Source of the DNA: an uncultured Bacteroidota bacterium
Lineage (GTDB): Bacteria; Bacteroidota; Bacteroidia; Bacteroidales; GWA2-32-17
Direction: 5' to 3'
Assembly: GCA_903837285.1 (NCBI GenBank)
Contig: CAILUD010000001.1
Coordinates: 32,478-96,477, forward strand
Length of the DNA: 64,000 nucleotides
The notes under the pieces were generated by a model. The model did not search any database and was not told the DNA's origin. It saw only the letters and a list, made by a program, of their open reading frames with translations. Made by a program: the position numbers and the translations under genes. Below are positions 8,601 through 16,400 of this stretch, in pieces. The first letter of the stretch is position 1. Every line of letters starts with the position of its first letter.

Positions 8601-10596
8601 AGAAGATCCATCTTTCACTTACTTTTCGTGGGGCTGGTAAATGAATGTCGCCTGTTAAACATGAATTAGCAATAAGAAGTGGATATTTGTTATTGTTAAA
8701 ATAATTGTCTGGTTCTTCAATGTTTTGGTCAAAACCATCAGTATAGCCATGACCAAAAAATGTAATTAATGAAGTTCCATCATTAATTAAATTTCTAACT
8801 GAATCTGATACTGTAATCTGTATTGGAAGACTTGTGTTTTTTAAAAAAGTATTTACATTTCCACCAAAAAGAGTGTCAGAAATTATTGCGCCAAAATTAT
8901 TTAAATAGCCAGCATATTCACGTTGTTGAGTAGTGTCGGTTCCGCCACCAAAATGTATAATTCTTTTCATCCATTCTGCTGGAACCAATCCTTCATGTGC
9001 TATAATTTTTGAAAGATATATGTTAACTTCATTGTTATTTGTTGCAGCAATTCTGCCAATAGGTATATCCTGAGTTTCGTTATTTGATAAAATTTTTGTT
9101 GTAAGTAAATTATCGCAAGAAGGACTACCATATGAGGGAACAAGAGTATTTGCAAAATTAGAGCTGTTCTTTCTAAAGCTCTCATTATATAACCAAGTAC
9201 CTGAATGGATATTTTTCCCGATCAGAAATACGTATTTTGTTGCACTATCATAATTTGTTGAAATAAATTTCAGAAAATTTTTAATAGCTAAAGGATGTTT
9301 TTTTACTCCGTAGGCAAATTGATCATATAATTGTTCCACATCGTAACAGTATGCATTAAATCCGGTTGTGTTTCTGTAATCCCTATAGGCATTAGCACCT
9401 GAATTTAATAAAGGATTAGTTATAATTATATAATCTGAATTAAAGCCTGATGTTAAATAATTTGTATAAATTTTTAATTTTAAGGAGCTAACTTGATAAA
9501 CTGTATCTGCAATATAACAAGTTTTTTCGCCCGTACCATTAGGCACAATTGCATTTAAAAAACCTCCTTGTAAAACTGTTGTTATCTTTCTGTGATTTGT
9601 TATATCCCATAACACAGTGGTTGGTGTTCCAAACTGACTTATTTGTAATAAAGATTTACTTCCATTACTATTTGGAATTCTAAAATTTTGACGAAATAAA
9701 CTATTAAAATCAAGATTTCTGGCATAGGTCATAAATAGATATGCTACTTGCATATTATCTGTTGGAGCCCCTATATCGTTAATACTGCTAAATGAAATAT
9801 TCGTTGTTGATAGAATTGTAGCTGTTGTTGAATATGTGTTTTTAACAGAAGTTTTTTCAGAAAAAGTTGTATCAAAAAACACAGTATTTCCTAATAAAAC
9901 ATTTAAGTGATGACCATTACTTGAATTTGTTGCAATTGAAACTTTTATTGTGGAAGGTGTTATTCCTGCTACGTAACCAGGGGTAAATAAATACTTAGTA
10001 GTTGTTTGTCCCAAACCAAAAGATGATTCGAACCAACCTTCTCCTTTTAAATAGCGAGGCCCGTTATCTGCATTGTAAAAATATTGTGGATTATTATAAA
10101 GAACATCAACCATGCAGTAATTTGCAAGAAATGAGGAATATGCGCTAAAGTTAATATCAGTTTCAAATGATGCTCTGCGGTTATTTAATGAATTATTATA
10201 GGTAAGAAAATAATACGCAGTATCGGTATACATGCTGTAAAAAGGATTTGTAATGTCGGTAATCGGTTCAAACAAAGCAGAATCTAACCACCCATCATTC
10301 CCTTTTGCATAAAATTCAATAAAATCTTGAGTGTGAAAAATACCGTCATTTTCTCCCTGAAGATAAATATATTGTTCTTGTCCACGATAAAAAATCTGAA
10401 TATTTCTAGGGTCATAACTATTAATAGGATACCCCGAATTTTCAAGTGTTGATCTTGAAATTCTATAAATTCCTTCTTTGGTAATTGGTATTTTGTAATA
10501 TTTCTGACTATAATTAATCCACTCGTTACCAAATGGTTGTGCGAATGTAAAAGTAGCACTAAATAGTATGATAATAAAAATTAAATGCTTTCTCAT
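5659..10596 (-). CDS. Gingipain-like C25 family cysteine peptidase, giant, T9SS-exported (PorU-like)
   Basis: About 1645 aa from the ATG at 10594-10596. A longer reading would need a TTG start, whereas this ATG begins a clean signal peptide, MRKHLIFIIILFSATFTFAQ. A PorU-like N-terminal beta region leads to a C25 caspase-like fold (about residues 390-730). The probable catalytic His is in LITFFGHGYTDG (near 615) and the probable Cys in LLIANSCLTGD (near 642), both intact. A CARDB-like domain (PDLTINSSSISF..., near 750-880) and fibronectin-like segments follow. The last 100 residues form a FlgD-like T9SS C-terminal domain (YNYPNPFSTSTRFVF...FAWDGTDMYGDKLANGVYFF). It could be the PorU sortase itself or a PorU-like protease; its length exceeds that of P. 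gingivalis PorU (about 1160 aa), and no PorV-like gene is adjacent. trmN6 lies 30 nt downstream. Confidence 0.82.
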   Translation of the reverse strand: MRKHLIFIIILFSATFTFAQPFGNEWINYSQKYYKIPITKEGIYRISRSTLENSGYPINSYDPRNIQIFYRGQEQYIYLQGENDGIFHTQDFIEFYAKGNDGWLDSALFEPITDITNPFYSMYTDTAYYFLTYNNSLNNRRASFETDINFSAYSSFLANYCMVDVLYNNPQYFYNADNGPRYLKGEGWFESSFGLGQTTTKYLFTPGYVAGITPSTIKVSIATNSSNGHHLNVLLGNTVFFDTTFSEKTSVKNTYSTTATILSTTNISFSSINDIGAPTDNMQVAYLFMTYARNLDFNSLFRQNFRIPNSNGSKSLLQISQFGTPTTVLWDITNHRKITTVLQGGFLNAIVPNGTGEKTCYIADTVYQVSSLKLKIYTNYLTSGFNSDYIIITNPLLNSGANAYRDYRNTTGFNAYCYDVEQLYDQFAYGVKKHPLAIKNFLKFISTNYDSATKYVFLIGKNIHSGTWLYNESFRKNSSNFANTLVPSYGSPSCDNLLTTKILSNNETQDIPIGRIAATNNNEVNIYLSKIIAHEGLVPAEWMKRIIHFGGGTDTTQQREYAGYLNNFGAIISDTLFGGNVNTFLKNTSLPIQITVSDSVRNLINDGTSLITFFGHGYTDGFDQNIEEPDNYFNNNKYPLLIANSCLTGDIHLPAPRKVSERWIFSQQKGAIGFLATVDLGYPWNLNLYTTELYKQFAYKNYTKPIGKCIKDGNRTIYNDYGDYMLKTCLEFTLHGDPAVNLKSFPLPDLTINSSSISFVPEIVTVSAASDSFDVKIIITNIGKAINDTFAVTLTRTLPNGTTFTYTKFAFGCHFKDTLYIKVPLDFVNGPGINHFCVNVDSENWIAEMSETNNSSCTDLTIRSGDLTPIFPYEFAIHPNNTVTLMASTGYPFIGIQNYAFEIDTTDLFMAPLESGFVNHSGGIVSWTPNLTLTDSTVYFWRVSPVPQGSGSYNWKESSFTYIPGKTGWSQAHFFQLKKDGFSDIDYNRTNRKLDFVSSPKELRCHNKGLPNPAEYFSIRYYLDAVTDYSSCGPNGAMLLVVIDPTTLVPWESEFSRNYGQVNWPSFQGSSSCPSRTRLDKYFVFHVSAPYIDNLATFLTQVPDSFYILAYSFNYGAFQTWPEATYQSFEALGATKVRTLANDIPYIFYAKKGDVSTVREEWGDNNHDTIDLYVQIPTHYNSGHVRSTLIGPSTYWKTLHWKQSAIENPTKDQVHLETTAFKPNNDSSLVIPYIPTTNYNINDLYNYADASQFPYLRLSFNTKDDSLETPAQLSHWQITYDEAPETAINPSKGLFFHYDTLQEGDIMKFAVATENISQYNMDSLRVRYWLQDKNNQLLDLGYRKLRPHPAGDILIDTITFNTSGHTGLNHIWYEVNPTDTNTGAYDQVEQYHFNNYAEKPFVVLNDKTNPLLDVTFDGIHIMNGDIVSAKPYILTNLKDENKFLGLNDTALFGIYLTSKSTGIEKRIYFNSTLSELQWTPALLPNNSCIIEYRPTLDDGKYQLRIQAKDISNNESGSNDYRINFEVINKSTITNVYNYPNPFSTSTRFVFTLTGSEIPDDFRIQIITVTGKFVREIGLNELGLIHIGNNITQFAWDGTDMYGDKLANGVYFFKVIAKLNSETIEHRATDADKFFKEGFGKMYILR

Positions 10597-10649
10597 TTTG
10601 TAATAATGATGTTGCAAGATACAAAATATTTTAGTTTTGTATATAGTTT

Positions 10650-10765
10650 TATACCAACTATATTAGAAAATAGCCCTACCTATTGTCCATCTTTTTTTAA
10701 GAGGGTAAGGAGATGAATAAAAAAATGGGCTATTTTAAAGTTCACCGTGGCGTATAAATGGCGTT
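10650..10765. repeat. Dispersed structured intergenic repeat, copy A
   Basis: This is one of three related copies (others at 49828-49935 and 58821-58942). The arms AAAATAGCCC (10667-10676) and GGGCTATTTT (10727-10736) are perfect inverted repeats around a 50-nt loop. The loop contains AAGGAGATGAATAAAAAA, shared exactly with copy B. A CACCGTGGCG near-palindrome and ATAAATGG follow. This copy separates the porP/sprF gene end from the C25 peptidase start, both on the - strand. Confidence 0.75.
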
Positions 10766-10783
10766 AATTCACCATTTAACTAA

Positions 10784-11791
10784 TCAATACTTTGGACAAG
10801 GAATAATTACTTTTCTGGTTTTTTTACGAAGTTTCTGATCCTGATTAAATTCGTAAATTACTGAGATTTCGTGTGAGCCAAGTGTGTTTGCAATTAACCT
10901 CGAAATAGTAATGTCGTATGTGTAGCCTACTTTAAATTCTTTCCATTGATATCCAAAAAGTAATATGATTGCATCATTATTCATATACCCATGTTTGTAT
11001 GCTTTAAAAAGAGGTATTCCACGATACCAGGCTCCAAGGATTATGGGAATCCTTGTCCAGTACATTCCTAAATCCATTTGATCAAATTTACCTTGCGAAC
11101 GAATATTTACAGCAGCGGTTATACTTTCTTCATTATAATTGCTGGTTTTTCCGTTAAGAAAAAATTTGCCACCTCCATGAATTGTGTATTTTGTTGGAAC
11201 TAAACTAACACCGTCAATTATCGATTGATTTGGGGTTGTTAAATGGTCAATTACAAGTCCGCCCCAATATTTTTCGGAATAAATAAGTATTGAAGTTGCA
11301 AAATCAGTGTACCTTACTTTTTTTAATGGTGGTACTTCAATTGAACTAGATGCAGCTCCCGAAAGTGAGAGTTGGTCGTTAAAAACTAATTTGTTAAAAT
11401 CTATACTTCTCGTACTTCTGTAAAAATGCATTCCTGGTCTTACTTGAATCCTTTTACTGATTTTAAATTGATATGTATATTGTACTCCAATATTGGTGTT
11501 TTTTAAATGTCCTATTCCAGCTCTGTCTTGCATAACAAGTAATCCAAATCCACTACTGAATTGTGGTACAAAGTGATCAAAAGAAAATGCTGTAGTCATG
11601 TATGTGCCTGGAATTGCTGGCCATTGGTCTCGAAAATTTAATATGGCACGACTGCCATTTGTTGAGCCTGCAAGCGATGGCGAAAGGTAAAGAGGAGAGG
11701 CGTAAAACTGCGAAAATTGAGGATCCTGAGCTTTTGCTACAAAGTTCAAAATAATTATAAAAAAGAGTAGTATGTTAAGAAATCTTTTCAT
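10784..11791 (-). CDS. PorP/SprF family type IX secretion system membrane protein
   Basis: 335 aa. The signal peptide (MKRFLNILLFFIIILNFVAKA) is followed by the family hallmark QDPQFSQFYASPLYLSPSLAG, then a beta-barrel with GLLVMQDRAGIGHLKNTNIG and IIDGVSLVPTKYTIHGGGKF, and ends in KVGYTYDITISRL...HEISVIYEF. PorP/SprF proteins are outer-membrane barrels that anchor T9SS-exported proteins with CHU_C (type B) ends; SprF serves SprB in Flavobacterium. It is the last gene of a three-gene unit. Its ATG overlaps the stop codon region of the PD40 gene by 4 nt (ATGA), which suggests translational coupling. The likely client is the CHU_C protein encoded at 13457-18448. Such genes occur in many copies per genome, so this need not be the PorP of the core machine. 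Confidence 0.93.
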   Translation of the reverse strand: MKRFLNILLFFIIILNFVAKAQDPQFSQFYASPLYLSPSLAGSTNGSRAILNFRDQWPAIPGTYMTTAFSFDHFVPQFSSGFGLLVMQDRAGIGHLKNTNIGVQYTYQFKISKRIQVRPGMHFYRSTRSIDFNKLVFNDQLSLSGAASSSIEVPPLKKVRYTDFATSILIYSEKYWGGLVIDHLTTPNQSIIDGVSLVPTKYTIHGGGKFFLNGKTSNYNEESITAAVNIRSQGKFDQMDLGMYWTRIPIILGAWYRGIPLFKAYKHGYMNNDAIILLFGYQWKEFKVGYTYDITISRLIANTLGSHEISVIYEFNQDQKLRKKTRKVIIPCPKY

Positions 11792-13452
11792 TCATTTATT
11801 TTCTTTAAACTTATTGATTTAAATAAATCATCTAGCGAAAGTTTTGTAGTCATATCAATTTCTGTAGAGAATGGATAATAACCTTCAGATTCAATTAATA
11901 CTTTATATTTTTTTCGTGGTAACACAACTAAAATATATCTGCCATTTTTGCCTGTTCTGTATATTCCTTGTAATTCTTTTGTGTCAAAATCTATTATTGT
12001 TATAACAGCTTTTACCGGCATAAACACGGGTTCGTTTGTTGTAACAGTTCCTTTTAAAATTATTTGGCTGGTTTGTGGGTCAAGAATTTCACCTTTGTAA
12101 ATATCCATATTGCCTTTTCCGTCATCTCTGTTTGATGAAAAATAAATTTGTCTGCCGTCAAATGTTGCAATAAAATAAATATCATCCATAACTGAATTTA
12201 TAGGGAATCCAAGGTTTTCTGCAGCTGACCATTGACCATTCTCATTTTTAGTGGTTTTAAAGATATCATATCCACCCATATTTTTATTGCCTTTTGAGCT
12301 AAAATAAAGAGTAATTCCGTCAGGATGAATAAAAGGAGCATCCTCGTCGTATGGTGTGTTAATTGTTGGGCCAAGGTTTAATGGTCTGCTCCAGGTACTG
12401 TCAGGCATTTTTGTTACTCTGTATATGTCTTTGCCACCATAACCACCATTCCTATTACTGGAAAAATAAATTGTTGACTGATCTGGAGCAATACTTATAC
12501 TTGATTCTGCGCTGTTTTCGGAGTTAATATGAGCATCAAATAATATTGGTTCAGACCATTTGCCATCATTGTTTTGAGATACAAAAATATGACCTGTAAT
12601 TTGGTCTTTACTTGTTCTGTATGTAAACAATTGCTGTCCATCTTTGGATAATGTTACACATGCGTCATGAGTTTCTGTATTTAATGGTGCCCCAATGTTA
12701 ATAGGTGTATTCCATGTTGTTCCTGTTTTTTCTGAAACGTAAATGTCCTCAAAATATTCATAGTAAGGATCTAATAAATCACCTATACTTCCTTTTCTTC
12801 TACTTGTAAAAAAAAGTTTTGTTTCTTCTGGATTTAGTAATGGAACATATTCTGCGTATGGTGTGTTTATGCCATTATTGAAATTTGTTACAGAAGCGTT
12901 GGATTTTGTTAAAATCATTTCTTTTGCAACTACTGATTTTTGCATTAAATAATCTACTTCTTCAATTGAGATATCTGGTTTCTCACCATTATTTTTAAAT
13001 TCCATATATGACTCAAGTGCTTTGTCGAACATCATTTTACGATGATAAATCTGACCTAAATAATAATATGCTTCAGAGTAATCATTTTTAGATTTTTCAA
13101 ATAATGGTAGTGATTCTAATGATTGTCTGCGAACTTTAAAAAGACAAGCTCCTAATTTGTAACATACTTCATTATTAGAGGAATCCATTGCATGCAATTC
13201 GTTATAAATAGGTAAAGCTAAATGAAAGTTGTTATCATTATAATGCAGGTTTGCAGATTCAAGCTTTTTATTAAAAAGCTTATTGTTTTCAAAAGTTTGT
13301 GAATTACTTTCTAGTGATGTCAGTATTAATAAGATTGATAAAAATGTTATTATTGATTTTCTAATCCAAATATGATTTATTTTTTCATATTCGGATTGAA
13401 TTTGCATATTTAAATGCAAGTTTTTTTTGTTAATAAAACATGCTATATTCAT
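11788..13452 (-). CDS. TPR / PD40 beta-propeller / carboxypeptidase-regulatory-like protein (PorE-like without OmpA domain)
   Basis: 554 aa. A signal or membrane segment (IRKSIITFLSILLILTSLESNS) lies some 30 residues in, so a start at the Met near 13407 is also possible. A short TPR region (about residues 70-160: LHYNDNNFHLALPIYNEL, SYMEFKNNGEKP) is followed by PD40/WD40-like propeller repeats (about 200-440) with motifs LFFTSRRKGS, IYFSSNRNGGYGGKDIYRV, LYFSSKGNKNMGGYDIFK and IYFSSNRDDGKGNMDIY. A CarboxypepD_reg-like domain closes the protein (ILKGTVTTNEPV...GRYILVVLPRKKYKVLIESEGYY). PorE and its relatives have this order plus a C-terminal OmpA domain that binds peptidoglycan; here that domain is absent and the protein ends in SISLKKINE. 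It lies 4 nt after the PKD gene and overlaps porP/sprF, so it probably works with both. Confidence 0.85.
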   Translation of the reverse strand: MNIACFINKKNLHLNMQIQSEYEKINHIWIRKSIITFLSILLILTSLESNSQTFENNKLFNKKLESANLHYNDNNFHLALPIYNELHAMDSSNNEVCYKLGACLFKVRRQSLESLPLFEKSKNDYSEAYYYLGQIYHRKMMFDKALESYMEFKNNGEKPDISIEEVDYLMQKSVVAKEMILTKSNASVTNFNNGINTPYAEYVPLLNPEETKLFFTSRRKGSIGDLLDPYYEYFEDIYVSEKTGTTWNTPINIGAPLNTETHDACVTLSKDGQQLFTYRTSKDQITGHIFVSQNNDGKWSEPILFDAHINSENSAESSISIAPDQSTIYFSSNRNGGYGGKDIYRVTKMPDSTWSRPLNLGPTINTPYDEDAPFIHPDGITLYFSSKGNKNMGGYDIFKTTKNENGQWSAAENLGFPINSVMDDIYFIATFDGRQIYFSSNRDDGKGNMDIYKGEILDPQTSQIILKGTVTTNEPVFMPVKAVITIIDFDTKELQGIYRTGKNGRYILVVLPRKKYKVLIESEGYYPFSTEIDMTTKLSLDDLFKSISLKKINE

Positions 13453-13456
13453 AATG

Positions 13457-16400
13457 TTATCTTATTAATGTTACATCACCTGCTTTAAAAAATGATTGGC
13501 CGTCAATAAATTTACCTTTTGCTTTCCATACATAAACATCTTGTTTACATAATTGTTCTCTGTAGTAACCATCCCATCCTATGTTAGGTTCCTTTGTTTC
13601 AAATATTAATTCACCCCAACGGTTGTATATTGTTAATTCGTACGAATCAACACCTACAAAGACTGGATGAAATACATCATTGTTGTAATCTCCAGGATTG
13701 AAATGACCACCATTCGAGCCCGAAGGATTAGGAGAAAATGCAGAAGGGAAATCGATTTGTCCAGCTGATTTAGCTACAACAGCTCTGAATACTGTTAAAG
13801 TATCTGCACATTGGTGTATTGTTGAAACAAATAACGTGATAGTATATTCGCCTTCTTGTGTATATTTATGCGTAGGGTCTTTTAAGTTAGAAGTATTTCC
13901 GTCACCAAAATTCCATAAATAGCTATCTGCATTTACTGAATTGTTTATGCATTCAATAGCTTGATCGGGAATAAAGACCACAGTTGGAGTAACAGTAAAT
14001 AATGCAGTTGGTTTTTCGTAAACATGTACAATTCCGCCTCCAATTGAGTCTTGTCCACCTGGCCCCGATACTGAAAGTTGAACATGATAATCTCCTGCAT
14101 TATAATATGTGTAAATTGGGTTTTTATCATGAGAAATACCGCCATCACCAAAATCCCAGATATAACTAGATGAGTATAAGCTTTGATTTGAAAATTGAAT
14201 GGTAAGTGGTTCGCATCCATATTCATTTATCGAGAAAGCTGCAATTGGAGTTGGAGCATTTATTACAATTGAATCAATATATAAATCGGAACAATGAGCA
14301 GAGTATACTAAAAGAGAAATGTTATATTGCCCAAAAGTATTATAAGTATGGTTTAATGGTTCAATAATAATGGATGTATCACCATCACCAAAATTCCAGT
14401 TGTAATTCCATGGGCCTAATTGACTAGTGTTATCAATTGTTATTGTGCCATTGGGAAGTATTTGTGTGTATGGTGTTACGGTAAATGATGCATTTGGTTT
14501 TGCCCAAACTTGAATATTTAAAGAGTATGTATCCGAACATCCATATGCAGAATATGCTATTAAAGTAGCAACAAATGTTTGATCAGTTGAGGTGGAGTTA
14601 ATATAGTTATGAGTAGGTTGAAACTGAGTTGCACTTGATCCATCTCCAAAATTCCATTGATATGAAACTGCCCCCATAGATAGATTTGTGAATTGAGAAT
14701 TAAGTGGGGAACAATTGGCTGTATCTGCAATAAATATTGCGTTTACTTCAGGGTTAACAGTTACTGAAAATGATGAACTATCCCTGCAGTTATAGGAATT
14801 CGAAATTATTAATGTTGTATTATAAGTTACAGGGTTATTTGTTATATTTGTAAAAATATGATTCACAATTGCACTCGAAGATGCGCTGGTAGTATTATCT
14901 CCAAAATTCCAGTTAAACGTATTTGCTCCAGTAGAAGTATTGTTAAATTGCGCTGAAAATGGTGTGCAACCTGTAGCTTGAAGCATGTTTAAGTTTGCAG
15001 TAGGTTTTGGGTAAACAGTTAATTGGCCAACGGTGGTATCATTACAGCCATAAACAGATGATGCAATAAGTGAAATGTTAAAATTAATTGCAATCAAAGT
15101 TGTATTAACAAAAATATGATCTGGGTTTGTTTGTGTAGAAGTTGTGCCATCGTTAAAATTCCAGTTAAATGTTACAGCTCCGTATGACTGATTCTGGAAT
15201 TGTACCGAAATTGGAGAACAACCTACCGTGTCGGCAATAAATATCGATTGAACTCCTGGATACACTACAATTGGTAGTGAAGTAGAATCTGAACATCCTT
15301 GGCTATTATAAACTACTAAACTAATATAAATTGTTAAAGGAATATTTGTCGTATTAATAAATGAATGACTAATATTTGTGTTATTTTGAATTTCATTTGT
15401 TCCATCTCCCCAATACCATTTGCAAATTGTTGCACCAGTTGAGTTGTTTGTAAAATTAAATGTTGCAGGTGAGCAACCTGATGAGTTTTGAACAGAAATA
15501 GCGGCAGTAGGTTTTGGTCTGATTACAACTTGGCTTAATGATGTATCAATACAACCAAAAAAGGATGTTCCTATTAACTGAATAATAAAAGTCTGGTCAT
15601 TACTTCCTGTATTAGCATATGGATGATTAATTGTAAATCCTGCAGATTGTGAAGTTCCATCTCCAAACGTCCATAAATATGAACTAGCACCTGGTTGAGT
15701 TATGAATTGAATATTTGCAGGATGGCAAGCAGTATCGGGTGTTACTGTAATAGTGTAATTTGGATCAGGATACACTGTAACGTATTTTGTAGATGTATCA
15801 GGGCATCCAAAAGAATTAAATGCAATAAGCTTTACCTCGTAATATTGAATAAGAGTTGTACTGTTAATAAAAGTGTGATTTGGGTTATTTGTTATTATAA
15901 TAGGCGTTCCGTCTCCAAAATCCCAAACGTAATTAGTGGCTCCTGATGAAAAATTTGTAAATTCTACTGTAACCGGACTGCATGAAGGAACACCGTTATG
16001 TAAAAAATTAGAAATAGGAAGTGGATGCACAGTTAATTGATGGGTAATTGAATCTTTACATCCATAAGTAGAAGTTGCAGTCAATTTAATCTGATAAACA
16101 ATATCTGTTGTTCCGGAATTTGAAAAAACATGAGTAGGATTAATATTTGTTGATTGCCCACCATCACTATATTGCCATAGATATGATGCACCCCCTATTG
16201 TTGAATTAGTATGGGTTACAGAAAAAGGAGGGCACCCGCTTGTGTCAATAGGGGAAAAATTTGGATTTGGAACAACATCAAAACTAATATTAACTGTATC
16301 TGCATCAATACACCCATTTGAATTGTTCTCATGCCACTGGTATGAGTACATTCCAAAAGTATTTACGCTGATATTTGTTATTGGAGTAGTTGTACTTCCG

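Noticed and set aside
10597..10617. TTG start adding seven residues to the C25 peptidase
   Set aside because: The ATG at 10594-10596 starts an ideal signal peptide; the extension (QHHYYK) adds nothing recognisable.
11788..13452. Calling the PD40 protein PorE
   Set aside because: PorE carries an OmpA-like peptidoglycan-binding domain at its end; none is present here, so only PorE-like architecture is claimed.
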